Part shown: in pieces, positions 25,709-32,739 of the stretch
How positions within the stretch are numbered: the first letter of the stretch is position 1
Layout: each line of letters opens with the position of its first letter
NCBI GenBank assembly: GCA_002429595.1
Contig: DJAM01000095.1
Location: 1-32,803 of the forward strand
Direction of reading: 5' to 3'
From: Coxiellaceae bacterium UBA6002
Lineage (GTDB): Bacteria > Pseudomonadota > Gammaproteobacteria > UBA6002
Length of the DNA stretch: 32,803 nucleotides
Translations under genes and position numbers: made by a program
The notes under the pieces: model-generated
The model's database searches: none
What the model was told of the DNA's origin: nothing
The model's input: only the letters and a program-made list of their open reading frames with translations

Positions 25709-25718
25709 ATTATAACAT
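25709..25718 (-). promoter_or_regulatory. Extended -10 promoter for the Mth938-like gene and nadE
   Basis: On the minus strand ATGTTATAAT (25718-25709) includes TG-T-TATAAT, a perfect extended -10 element. The -35 position would fall inside the palindromic repeat at 25727-25799 and has no match to TTGACA, which extended -10 promoters tolerate. Transcription would begin near 25702, about 20 bases before the ATG. Confidence 0.55.
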
Positions 25719-25726
25719 GGTCTCGT

Positions 25727-25799
25727 GTCATTCCCACGCAAGTGGGAGTCCATCCCTGGCGCGGCTGTAGGGATGGGTTCCCGCCTTCGCGGGAATGAC
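25727..25799 (+). repeat. 73-bp palindromic repeat, copy 2
   Basis: Complete copy with left end GTCATTCCCACG and right end CGCGGGAATGAC; the centre contains GCGGCTGTAGGGATGGG as in copy 1. Its left end lies just upstream of the -10 box of the Mth938-like gene, so it is the upstream flank of that promoter. Confidence 0.85.
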
Positions 25800-25810
25800 A
25801 CAGTAGCTAC

Positions 25811-25822
25811 CTGGGAATGACA
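25811..25822 (+). repeat. Extra right-arm remnant of the palindromic repeat
   Basis: GGGAATGAC (25813-25821) repeats the right end of copy 2 at a spacing of 22 bases, like the tandem single arms at 1-28, 28041-28074 and 32657-32739. It lies in the alaC upstream region. Confidence 0.55.
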
Positions 25823-25883
25823 GGAAAGCTACTTTTTGTTACTATTTAGTGTTTATTGATAAACATGAACCTTAAGAGCTGCC

Positions 25884-27077
25884 ATGTCTGATTTTTACCG
25901 CCTAAGTTTACTCCCGCAGTATATTTTTAATAGTCTTGCCGATATGAAACAAGCGGCGATTCAAGATGGCCAAGATGTGATTGATTTTGGCATGGGTAAT
26001 CCGGATCAGCCAACTCCTCAACATATCGTTGAGGCTTTGGTTGCTGCGGCTAGAAAGCCCGAGAATCACCGTTATTCCTTGTCTAAAGGCATTGATGCGT
26101 TGCGAGCAGCAATTAGCCAGTGGTATCAAACAAAATACAACGTCGCGGTTGATCCTCAAAGGGAGGCGATCGTCACTATTGGTTCGAAGGAGGGGATAGC
26201 CCATTTGGCGTTGGCTATGATTTCACCAGGCGATATTGCGTTGGTACCTTCTCCTGCTTACCCGATTCACACGTATGCTTTTACGATCGCTGGGGCGAAT
26301 GTTAAGCGCATCCCTTTAACTCAAGACTTACAGAATTTCCTTAATCAAATTATTGCCGTGTATGAAGGGTCCGGGCCAAAACCCAAAATCTTGGTCTTAA
26401 ATTTCCCTTCCAATCCGACAGCAGCTTGCGTTGAACTCGATTTCTTTGAAGAAGTCGTTAAAGTAGTTAAACGTTATGGTGGTTATATCATGCATGACTT
26501 GGCTTATGCGGATCTGGTGTTTGATGGCTATGTCGCTCCCTCTATTTTGCAAGTTCGAGGCGCGAAAGATGTTGCTGTGGAATGCTATACCTTATCGAAA
26601 ACCTACAATATGCCGGGGTGGAGAGTAGGTTTTATGTGTGGCAATGAAAAATTGGTAGCAGCGCTGACCAAAATGAAATCTTATCTGGATTATGGTATGT
26701 TTGCGCCTATTCAAGAAGCGGCCATTACAGCGCTTACCGGTGATCAAGATTGCGTATCACAAATACGCGACACTTACCAACAACGACGTGATGTGTTCTG
26801 TGCCGGTCTTCAGGCAAGTGGGTGGTCTTGTAATATACCGAAAGCCAGTATGTTTGTATGGGCACGGATTCCGGAGCAATATCAGACCTTAGGTTCATTT
26901 GAATTTGCAAAGCAACTGTTATTGCAAGCTAATATTGCTGTGTCACCCGGTATCGGTTTTGGCCAAGAAGGAGATAGTCATGTCCGCTTTAGTCTTATTC
27001 AAAATGAGCAAAGAATTGGTGAGGCCGTCTTGCGAATTCAAAAAATGCTGGCCGATGAGCAGTTAATCGTCACATGA
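25884..27077 (+). CDS. alaC: AlaC-type aminotransferase (glutamate-pyruvate)
   Basis: PLP-dependent class I/II aminotransferase closely resembling E. coli AlaC (YfdZ), which makes alanine from pyruvate and glutamate. The 397 residues contain GMGNPD (36-41), IVTIGSKEG (96-104), FPSNPTA (174-180), the HDLAYADLVFDG segment around 204-215 and the Schiff-base lysine K239 in TLSKTYNMPGWRVGF. AAGAG precedes the ATG. Its stop overlaps the next gene by four bases. Substrate is inferred from similarity to AlaC rather than from active-site analysis. Confidence 0.92.
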   Translation: MSDFYRLSLLPQYIFNSLADMKQAAIQDGQDVIDFGMGNPDQPTPQHIVEALVAAARKPENHRYSLSKGIDALRAAISQWYQTKYNVAVDPQREAIVTIGSKEGIAHLALAMISPGDIALVPSPAYPIHTYAFTIAGANVKRIPLTQDLQNFLNQIIAVYEGSGPKPKILVLNFPSNPTAACVELDFFEEVVKVVKRYGGYIMHDLAYADLVFDGYVAPSILQVRGAKDVAVECYTLSKTYNMPGWRVGFMCGNEKLVAALTKMKSYLDYGMFAPIQEAAITALTGDQDCVSQIRDTYQQRRDVFCAGLQASGWSCNIPKASMFVWARIPEQYQTLGSFEFAKQLLLQANIAVSPGIGFGQEGDSHVRFSLIQNEQRIGEAVLRIQKMLADEQLIVT

Positions 27078-28036
27078 ATAAACTAGACACTGCTACTTCA
27101 GTTACTGTTGCGCTACCTGCTTTTTTGCAGTCAGAAGCTTTTTTATTTAATGAATTGTTACCAAAACCTACTGTTGCGCCTACTCAAAAATTCAGTTCTA
27201 AATTATTCGGCGAAGCAATTTTGGTTGACTTACTAACTGAAGAGCAAAAGCCTCCGGCTTTTGCAGCATTAAGTGCATTAGGTAATGATCTTGATGCTAG
27301 TGAAGGTTGGTGGTTGCATTTAGATCCCATTGAACTCTTAGTCGATGCTGGCAATATTTGCTTAGTGGGTAGAGACCATCTTGATTTGACTGAATCTGAA
27401 AGCAGACAATTAATAGCAACTTTAAATAAGTTACTCGTTGAAGATGATTTAGAATTGCTTTATGGCAGTCCATTTGAGTGGTATATCAAATTAAACAGCA
27501 AACCTGAAATTTGTACTGCGCCGTTACTTCAAGTCGTTGCTAAAGATATTCGTGCTTATCTCCCTTCTGGAGCGAAAAAAAATAATTGGAATAAGTTACT
27601 CACCGAACTGCAAATGTTGTTATTTGATCACGCGATTAATGCCACGCGGCAGCAACAAGGAAAACCTATTATTAATAGTGTCTGGCCATGGGGAGAAGGT
27701 GCACTGAATTCGCCATTTCAAATTAGAAACTATTCGGCGATCTGGAGTAATAATTCTTTTGCGACTGGTATGGTAAAACAAAGCAACCAGACTGTTCCTA
27801 TTTTCCCAATGACAACGTTCAAAAATAATCTAGTCGAATCCACCGGAAATTACCTAATTGTAGTTAACCATTTCGGTAATGAAGCGCATACTATAGATGT
27901 ACTATTCAATTTACTCCTCGATTATTATGAAGGTAGAATTCAAAAATTAGCTATACATACGGGTAGTGGCGATCAATATTATTGGCAAAGTCGTAAAAAA
28001 TCTTTTCTAGCAAAACTTTTTAAGCGTCGTTCTTAA
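27074..28036 (+). CDS. RpfE-family conserved protein
   Basis: Resembles the RpfE family named after the Xanthomonas gene next to recJ; biochemical role not established, sometimes labelled phosphoglycerate mutase-like. Family features in the 320 residues are GWWLHLDPIEL, the DLTESESRQLIATLN helix, WYIKL, AYLPSGA-NNWNKLLTELQMLLFDH and PIINSVWPWGEG. It overlaps alaC by four bases and precedes recJ, matching the usual linkage with recJ. The last three codons and the stop lie inside a 21-bp perfect inverted repeat whose other half is beyond the palindromic repeat downstream. Confidence 0.82.
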   Translation: MNKLDTATSVTVALPAFLQSEAFLFNELLPKPTVAPTQKFSSKLFGEAILVDLLTEEQKPPAFAALSALGNDLDASEGWWLHLDPIELLVDAGNICLVGRDHLDLTESESRQLIATLNKLLVEDDLELLYGSPFEWYIKLNSKPEICTAPLLQVVAKDIRAYLPSGAKKNNWNKLLTELQMLLFDHAINATRQQQGKPIINSVWPWGEGALNSPFQIRNYSAIWSNNSFATGMVKQSNQTVPIFPMTTFKNNLVESTGNYLIVVNHFGNEAHTIDVLFNLLLDYYEGRIQKLAIHTGSGDQYYWQSRKKSFLAKLFKRRS

Positions 28037-28040
28037 GGCT

Positions 28041-28074
28041 GTCATTTCCGCAGCTTGTCATTCCCGCGCGGCCT
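28041..28074 (+). repeat. Two tandem left-arm copies of the palindromic repeat
   Basis: GTCATTTCCGCAG at 28041 and GTCATTCCCGCGCGG at 28057 repeat the first bases of the full element that begins at 28075. Spacings are 16 and 18 bases. They have no matching right arms of their own. Confidence 0.65.
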
Positions 28075-28147
28075 GTCATTCCCGCGCAGGCGGGAACCCA
28101 TGCTTCCAGCTGCTCCTGGGATGGGTTCCCGCCTGCGCGGGAATGAC
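28075..28147 (+). repeat. 73-bp palindromic repeat, copy 3
   Basis: Complete copy, the most symmetric of the set: the arm at 28075-28101 (GTCATTCCCGCGCAGGCGGG onward) is the exact complement of the arm at 28121-28147. The centre of about 19 bases differs from copies 1 and 2. It occupies the gap between the RpfE-family gene and recJ. Confidence 0.88.
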
Positions 28148-28179
28148 AGCCTTAAGAACGACAAAAAACAAGGAAGAAT

Positions 28180-29901
28180 ATGAAAAAAAAGATCAAGAGA
28201 AGGGTGTTCATTGCTGGTGATTTATCAAATGACATTCATCCGCTGTTGCAACGGATCTATCATGCGCGTGGCATTAAGTCGATGCAGGATCTTGAAAAAG
28301 GATTAGAGCGGCTAGAGCCCTATCAGCAATTAAGTAATATTCATAATGCAGTGGCATGTCTCATTCAGGCGCTTGAATCCCAAGAACATATTTTAATTAT
28401 TGGCGATTTTGATGCTGATGGCGCAACGAGTACCACATTGGCGGTACAGGCTTTGCGCAAAATGGGGGCGTATAAAGTCTCTTATTTAGTTCCTAATCGC
28501 TTTGAGTTTGGCTATGGGCTGACGCCAGAAATTGTGGAAGTGGCGGCGCAATTAAATCCTGCGCTGATCGTCACAGTCGACAATGGTATTTCAAGTTGGG
28601 AAGGCGTTTGTCGAGCCAATGAAAAAGGCATTAAAGTCCTCATTACAGACCACCATTTACCAGGTGGCATTCTTCCACAAGCGCAGGCTATTGTTAATCC
28701 TAATCTGCCCGACGATATTTTTCCGAGTAAAAATTTAGCTGGAGTAGGGGTCATCTTTTATGTGATGTTGGCATTAAGAGCGGCACTCCGAGAGCAAGGT
28801 TGGTTTTCGAAACAAGCTTTACCAGAACCCAATATGGCTGAGTTTTTGGATCTGGTGGCTTTGGGCACTGTCGCTGATGTTGTGCCTCTTGATAAAAATA
28901 ATCGGATTTTGGTACACCAAGGATTGGCGCGTATCAAGTCTGGTAAAGTGCGTCCTGGTATTAAAGCACTGCTAGAGGTAGCAAAAAAAACTGTCACTAA
29001 AATTAGCTCAGCTGATTTTGGCTTTGCGGTTGCGCCGCGCTTGAATGCAGCAGGGCGTTTAGAGGATATGAGCTTAGGAATCGAGTGTTTACTCGCGGGT
29101 AGTGAAGCTGACGCTTTGGAAATAGCGCGCCGCTTAGATGCCTTGAATGGTGAACGTCAGCAAATCGAGGAGGGTATGCGCGAACAAGCAAAAGAAATTC
29201 TAGTCAGCTTGCAATTACAAGACACTATGCCACTTGGTATCTGCTTGTATGATTCCTCTTGGCATCAAGGGATTATTGGTATCTTGGCTTCTCGAGTTAA
29301 AGATAGCTTTCATCGTCCGGTATTTGCATTTGCACAGCATAGTAGCGATGAATTAAAAGGCTCAGGTCGATCGATCCCAGGTTTACATTTAAAAGATTTA
29401 CTCGAGCGCTTAGCAGCTGAAAATCCATCCTTAATCAAAAAATTTGGCGGCCATGCCATGGCCGCAGGGGTCAGTATTGTACCTGAGAATTTTGAACTAT
29501 TTAGTAAGCTCTTCAACGACCTTGTCGCAGATTCGGTACAGCCTGAAGATTTAGAAGGCGTCATCCACTCGGACGGAGAGTTATGCGCCAAGACGTTGAA
29601 TCTGGAGACCGCTTATTTATTGCAGAACGCGGGGCCCTGGGGTCAGGGGTTTCCAGAACCCATTTTTGATGGCCAATTTAAAATCATCAATCATCGAATT
29701 TTGAAAGAAAAACACGTTAAATTTACGCTCAGTCAGCTAGATGGTGAAATGCTGGTCGATGCAATTGCCTTCAACTTGCCTGCCGATAAGCTGAAATTTC
29801 AAGAAGATGATATTTTACATATGGCATATCGATTGGACGTGAATGATTTTCGTGGTAATCAAAGCGTTCAATTACTAATAGACTACTTTGATATGGTATA
29901 A
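28180..29901 (+). CDS. recJ: RecJ, single-strand-specific 5'-3' exonuclease
   Basis: DHH-family exonuclease acting in RecFOR recombination, base-excision and mismatch repair. The metal-binding motifs are GDFDADGATST (75-85), D134 in VDNG, and ITDHH at 155-159. The DHHA1 domain carries GGHAMAAG at 423-430. Length 573 is normal. AAGGAAGAAT precedes the ATG. It follows the RpfE-family gene across the repeat cluster, and its 3' end contains the likely dusA promoter. Confidence 0.96.
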   Translation: MKKKIKRRVFIAGDLSNDIHPLLQRIYHARGIKSMQDLEKGLERLEPYQQLSNIHNAVACLIQALESQEHILIIGDFDADGATSTTLAVQALRKMGAYKVSYLVPNRFEFGYGLTPEIVEVAAQLNPALIVTVDNGISSWEGVCRANEKGIKVLITDHHLPGGILPQAQAIVNPNLPDDIFPSKNLAGVGVIFYVMLALRAALREQGWFSKQALPEPNMAEFLDLVALGTVADVVPLDKNNRILVHQGLARIKSGKVRPGIKALLEVAKKTVTKISSADFGFAVAPRLNAAGRLEDMSLGIECLLAGSEADALEIARRLDALNGERQQIEEGMREQAKEILVSLQLQDTMPLGICLYDSSWHQGIIGILASRVKDSFHRPVFAFAQHSSDELKGSGRSIPGLHLKDLLERLAAENPSLIKKFGGHAMAAGVSIVPENFELFSKLFNDLVADSVQPEDLEGVIHSDGELCAKTLNLETAYLLQNAGPWGQGFPEPIFDGQFKIINHRILKEKHVKFTLSQLDGEMLVDAIAFNLPADKLKFQEDDILHMAYRLDVNDFRGNQSVQLLIDYFDMV

Positions 29902-29902
29902 T
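29894..29902 (+). promoter_or_regulatory. Extended -10 promoter of dusA inside the recJ end
   Basis: TGGTATAAT (29894-29902) matches the extended -10 consensus exactly. A weak -35 candidate TTACTA lies at 29872-29877 with a 19-base gap. The start would be near 29909, giving a leader of about 18 bases before ATG 29927. The sequence overlaps the recJ stop codon. Confidence 0.5.
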
Positions 29903-29926
29903 CAGGCTTTTTTATATGTATTAGTC

Positions 29927-30886
29927 ATGCAAAAACATCTTTTATCAGTGGCGCCAATGCTGGACTGCACTGATCGTCATTTTCGTTTTCTCTTGCGTCT
30001 CATTAGTCGGCAGGTATTGTTATATACCGAAATGCTTACCATCAATGAGATCCTGGCTCCAAACGGCCATCAGCACCTCGAGCTAAATCCCATCGAATCG
30101 CCAATTGCCATCCAGCTAGGCGGCAGCGAACCTGATAAATTAGTGCAATGTGCCAAACTTGCCGAACAAGCAGGATTTGATCAGGTTAATCTTAATGTCG
30201 GCTGTCCCAGCTCACGGGTTCAAAGAGGGGGCATTGGGGCTTGCCTTATGCGTCAACCAGACTTAGTTGCTGATTGTGTTCAAGCTATGGCAAATGCAGT
30301 TGCTGTGCCAGTCACTGTCAAATGCCGTTTGGGGGTAGACGATGATGACTCTTATGAACAGCTGCAGCACTTCGTTACGACCATTGCTGCTGCAGGTTGC
30401 TCGCGCTTCATTATTCATGCTCGAAAAGCTTGGCTGAAAGGGTTGAGCCCGAAACAAAATCGCACCGTGCCGCCACTACAATATGACAAAGTGTATCAAA
30501 TAAAGCAGGATTTCCCCGATCTAGAGATTACTATCAATGGTGGCATTACTGATTTAGAGCAAGCCAACCAACATTTGCATCATGTTGATGGCGTCATGAT
30601 TGGGCGTAGTGTTTACAACAATCCGATGTTATTAGCAGAGGTAGATAACCTTTATTATGGTGCGAAGCGGCAACCGATCACGCCAAAGGAAGTTGTATTG
30701 CAATATATTGATTACGTAGAGCAACAGCTAGCAATAGGAAATCGTTTAACAATTATCACGCGCCATTTGCTAAATATGTTTCAAGGAATGCCAGGGTCAA
30801 AGTTATGGCGTAGGTATTTGAGCTGCAACAGTAACAAACAGCACGAGGGCAGCGATGTAATCTATGCGGCGTTGAAACAAATGTAG
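29927..30886 (+). CDS. dusA: DusA, tRNA-dihydrouridine(20/20a) synthase
   Basis: FMN-dependent enzyme reducing U20/U20a in the tRNA D-loop. From ATG 29927 the 319 residues begin MQKHLLSVAPMLDCTDRH, the usual DusA start. Catalytic C93 lies in LNVGCPS, followed by RVQRGGIGACLM; FIIHARKAWLKGLSPKQNR and INGGI are typical of the DusA group, and ITRHLLNMFQGMPG comes near the end. A TTG at 29888 would extend the frame into recJ by 13 residues, but the predicted promoter at 29894-29902 argues for the ATG. No good ribosome site is seen. The stop lies in the stem of the following hairpin. Confidence 0.94.
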   Translation: MQKHLLSVAPMLDCTDRHFRFLLRLISRQVLLYTEMLTINEILAPNGHQHLELNPIESPIAIQLGGSEPDKLVQCAKLAEQAGFDQVNLNVGCPSSRVQRGGIGACLMRQPDLVADCVQAMANAVAVPVTVKCRLGVDDDDSYEQLQHFVTTIAAAGCSRFIIHARKAWLKGLSPKQNRTVPPLQYDKVYQIKQDFPDLEITINGGITDLEQANQHLHHVDGVMIGRSVYNNPMLLAEVDNLYYGAKRQPITPKEVVLQYIDYVEQQLAIGNRLTIITRHLLNMFQGMPGSKLWRRYLSCNSNKQHEGSDVIYAALKQM

Positions 30887-30906
30887 CCTGGGTTTACCCA
30901 GGCTAC
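30883..30906. terminator. Bidirectional terminator hairpin between dusA and rpmE
   Basis: GTAGCCTGGG (30883-30892) and CCCAGGCTAC (30897-30906) form a perfect ten-base-pair stem with a TTTA loop. The dusA stop codon TAG is within the left arm. On the minus strand, after rpmE, the stem is followed by ATTTGTTTC, which is T-rich, so it may serve both converging genes. Confidence 0.7.
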
Positions 30907-30935
30907 CTGTTAGAAGGGGTTATTCTTTAGTTGTT

Positions 30936-31148
30936 TTACGCTTTTTGATTCTTTTTATATTTATCGCGGAACTTCTCGACACGGCCAGCTGTATCGATCA
31001 GTTTTTGCTTACCTGTATAAAAAGGATGGCATTCTGAGCAGATTTCCAAGTGAAGATCTTTCTTCAAGGTCGAACGCGTCGTAAAAGAATTACCGCAGCT
31101 ACATGTTACTTTAAGTTCTTTATATTCAGGTTGAATCTCAAGGTTCAT
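30936..31148 (-). CDS. rpmE: Ribosomal protein L31 (zinc-binding form)
   Basis: Large-subunit protein bL31, 70 residues as in E. coli. The four zinc ligands are present: C16 and C18 in TCSCGN, C37 and C40 in ICSECHPFYTGKQK. This is the C+ (zinc) paralogue; the zinc-free form expressed under zinc starvation is not in this window. It is monocistronic with its own extended -10 promoter and a shared hairpin terminator with dusA. Confidence 0.96.
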   Translation of the reverse strand: MNLEIQPEYKELKVTCSCGNSFTTRSTLKKDLHLEICSECHPFYTGKQKLIDTAGRVEKFRDKYKKNQKA

Positions 31149-31216
31149 ACAAATGGTCTCTTAGTTTACGAAAACGGAAAAGTCTACCAGGAAAGGCAGA
31201 TAGTGTTCAATGTTTA

Positions 31217-31225
31217 ATTATAGCA
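31217..31225 (-). promoter_or_regulatory. Extended -10 promoter of rpmE
   Basis: On the minus strand TGCTATAAT (31225-31217) is a perfect extended -10 element. No -35 match is visible. Transcription would start near 31210, leaving a leader of about 60 bases before the rpmE ATG. Confidence 0.6.
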
Positions 31226-31289
31226 AACTAATAGCCCTTCCTTCCTTTAAATCTCCCTCTCCCGCAAGCGGGAATAAAAGGAAGTGGCG

Positions 31290-32549
31290 CTATACAACAA
31301 CCTGATTTTCTAAGGAAGCCTTATCTTCACGAAAAAAGAACATCAGTAAGGCACTGACTAGGAGCCCCATAAAAGAAAGGTAGAGGGGTCCATTAACCCC
31401 GAGACTGCTTAGAAATCCTAGGAGTAGGCTGTTGATACCAAAGGTCAGCGCGATAATTGCGCCAGTAATTCCCATAACCCATCCTTGCGATTGCGAATCG
31501 ACTTGATTAGAGAAAATGGTGAGGATCATGGCATAAGCTACTGAAACTGAAGCCGCAATTGGGATAATGCAAACCCAAGCACAAGTCACAGTAGATCCTA
31601 GGACAGTGATTAAAATGGCAAAGGCGCCCAGCATCAGTGTGGTGATAACAGTTTTCTGTAGCGCAAAACGTTTGGCACAGTAATTAGCTAAAAAGCCATT
31701 TCCGATTCCAAAACCGACCCCCATGACAGCCATGAAGAGAGTGATATCAAAAGGACTCAGATTAAATTTCTTCAATAAGAACATCGAAATAAAGGTGTAG
31801 AAACTACTCCAGCCAAAAACCATAACTAAAAAGATAATAGAAAGAATACGAATCTTGTCGTGTTTGAATGCCGAAACAAAGATTTCAATCGCTCGGTGAA
31901 ATTTCAGCTTCACACTTTGAGTTTTCGCAGTGAATGTTTCATGGAATAAAATATGCAGCAATAACGCATTCAACAAGGAGATGGCTGTTGCAAAATAGAA
32001 GGGTAATGAAAAACTAAACCAGGGAACTAACGCTTTATTTGAAAAAATACCGCCCACGAGAGGCCCTAAAATAAAACCCAATGACAACGCTAATAAAATC
32101 AGACTGATATTACGAGTTTTATCTTCCGGTGCGCTAATGTCTACTATTGCAGCCTGAGCAATAGGTTGGCTGCCTGATGTGAAGCCTGCGATAACACGTC
32201 CTAGAATTAATAGGGTCAAACTATGAACCGTGACGCCGAGGCCTGAGACTAGATAGCCACCCGCAGCACCGAGCAAACAAATCATCAATGATTTTTTGCG
32301 GCCAATATTATCGGATAAATCTCCTAAAAAAGGAGCGCCAATGAACCAGCTGAGCATGAAAATAGCGACAATGCCACCGAACATCATGTTCCTTGCAGAC
32401 TCCGAGAGTGTTGCAGCAAACTGACTCGACGGATCGATAATTAAATTATTTAGTATTGGGAAAACCAAACCTAATCCCATTCCATCAATGAGTAGAATGA
32501 GTAATAATGGCACAGCTTCCACGAAGAAATTTTTATTGTTTGAAGACAT
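31290..32549 (-). CDS. MFS transporter, TetA/drug-proton antiporter type
   Basis: Inner-membrane major facilitator protein of 419 residues with about 12 hydrophobic segments. Motif A is GDLSDNIGRKK (76-86) between helices 2 and 3, and an antiporter-type motif C is seen as LGFILGPLVGG (157-167) in helix 5, which points to proton-driven export as in the tetracycline and multidrug antiporters. D22 in helix 1 and R118 in GRVIAGFTSG also fit that group. Substrate cannot be told. It stands alone; GAGG precedes the ATG. The promoter at 32615-32643 has a perfect palindrome as spacer, suggesting repression by a regulator not present in this window. Confidence 0.87.
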   Translation of the reverse strand: MSSNNKNFFVEAVPLLLILLIDGMGLGLVFPILNNLIIDPSSQFAATLSESARNMMFGGIVAIFMLSWFIGAPFLGDLSDNIGRKKSLMICLLGAAGGYLVSGLGVTVHSLTLLILGRVIAGFTSGSQPIAQAAIVDISAPEDKTRNISLILLALSLGFILGPLVGGIFSNKALVPWFSFSLPFYFATAISLLNALLLHILFHETFTAKTQSVKLKFHRAIEIFVSAFKHDKIRILSIIFLVMVFGWSSFYTFISMFLLKKFNLSPFDITLFMAVMGVGFGIGNGFLANYCAKRFALQKTVITTLMLGAFAILITVLGSTVTCAWVCIIPIAASVSVAYAMILTIFSNQVDSQSQGWVMGITGAIIALTFGINSLLLGFLSSLGVNGPLYLSFMGLLVSALLMFFFREDKASLENQVVV

Positions 32550-32614
32550 TAGAGCCTCGAAGAAAAAGAATTTATGAAGACTGAAAAGTGAAAGGAGAAT
32601 TGGAAAAGAGTCTT

Positions 32615-32643
32615 ATTGTAACAAAGCTAAACTTTGTCAACAA
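32615..32643 (-). promoter_or_regulatory. Promoter of the MFS gene with a palindromic operator as spacer
   Basis: On the minus strand TACAAT (32620-32615) is the -10 and TTGTTG (32643-32638) the -35, 17 bases apart. The spacer 32621-32637 is exactly ACAAAG-CTAAA-CTTTGT, a perfect inverted repeat with six-base arms. TTGACA also overlaps the -35 side but at a 14-base gap. A dimeric repressor bound there would block RNA polymerase. The leader would be about 60 bases. Confidence 0.45.
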
Positions 32644-32656
32644 GGGCTTTATCGAT

Positions 32657-32739
32657 GTCATTCACACAGTTTTTTCTGTCAACCCTGTTGTTTTTTGTCA
32701 TTCCCGCGGGGTTCTCTTTGTCATTTTCGCATACCGTTT
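32657..32739 (+). repeat. Tandem left-arm copies of the palindromic repeat
   Basis: GTCA-starting units occur at 32657, 32678, 32697, 32720 and then 32740, where the full element begins. Spacings are 21, 19, 23 and 20 bases. Only the first 6-12 bases of each are conserved (GTCATTC, GTCAACC, GTCATTCCCGCGGG, GTCATTTTCGC); the rest is T-rich and variable. Confidence 0.6.

Larger units (their letters stand above)
28026..28162. repeat. Large inverted repeat enclosing palindromic repeat copy 3
   Basis: Bases 28026-28046 and 28142-28162 are perfect reverse complements over 21 bases (outer ends GTCGTTCTTAAGG and CCTTAAGAACGAC). The left half covers the end of the RpfE-family gene including its stop codon; the right half ends 17 bases before the recJ ATG. 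Inside lie two single left arms and a complete 73-bp repeat. In RNA this could form a large cruciform or terminator-like structure between the two genes. Confidence 0.75.

Noticed and set aside
29888..29926. TTG start extending DusA by 13 residues into recJ
   Set aside because: The predicted extended -10 promoter at 29894-29902 would lie downstream of that start, and the ATG at 29927 gives the usual DusA N-terminus close to SVAPM.
31250..31275. Terminator after the MFS gene (CCCGC-AAGCGGG type stem)
   Set aside because: The five-base stem beside the MFS stop has no T-run on either strand and resembles a fragment of a dispersed C/G-rich repeat, so I did not list it as a terminator.
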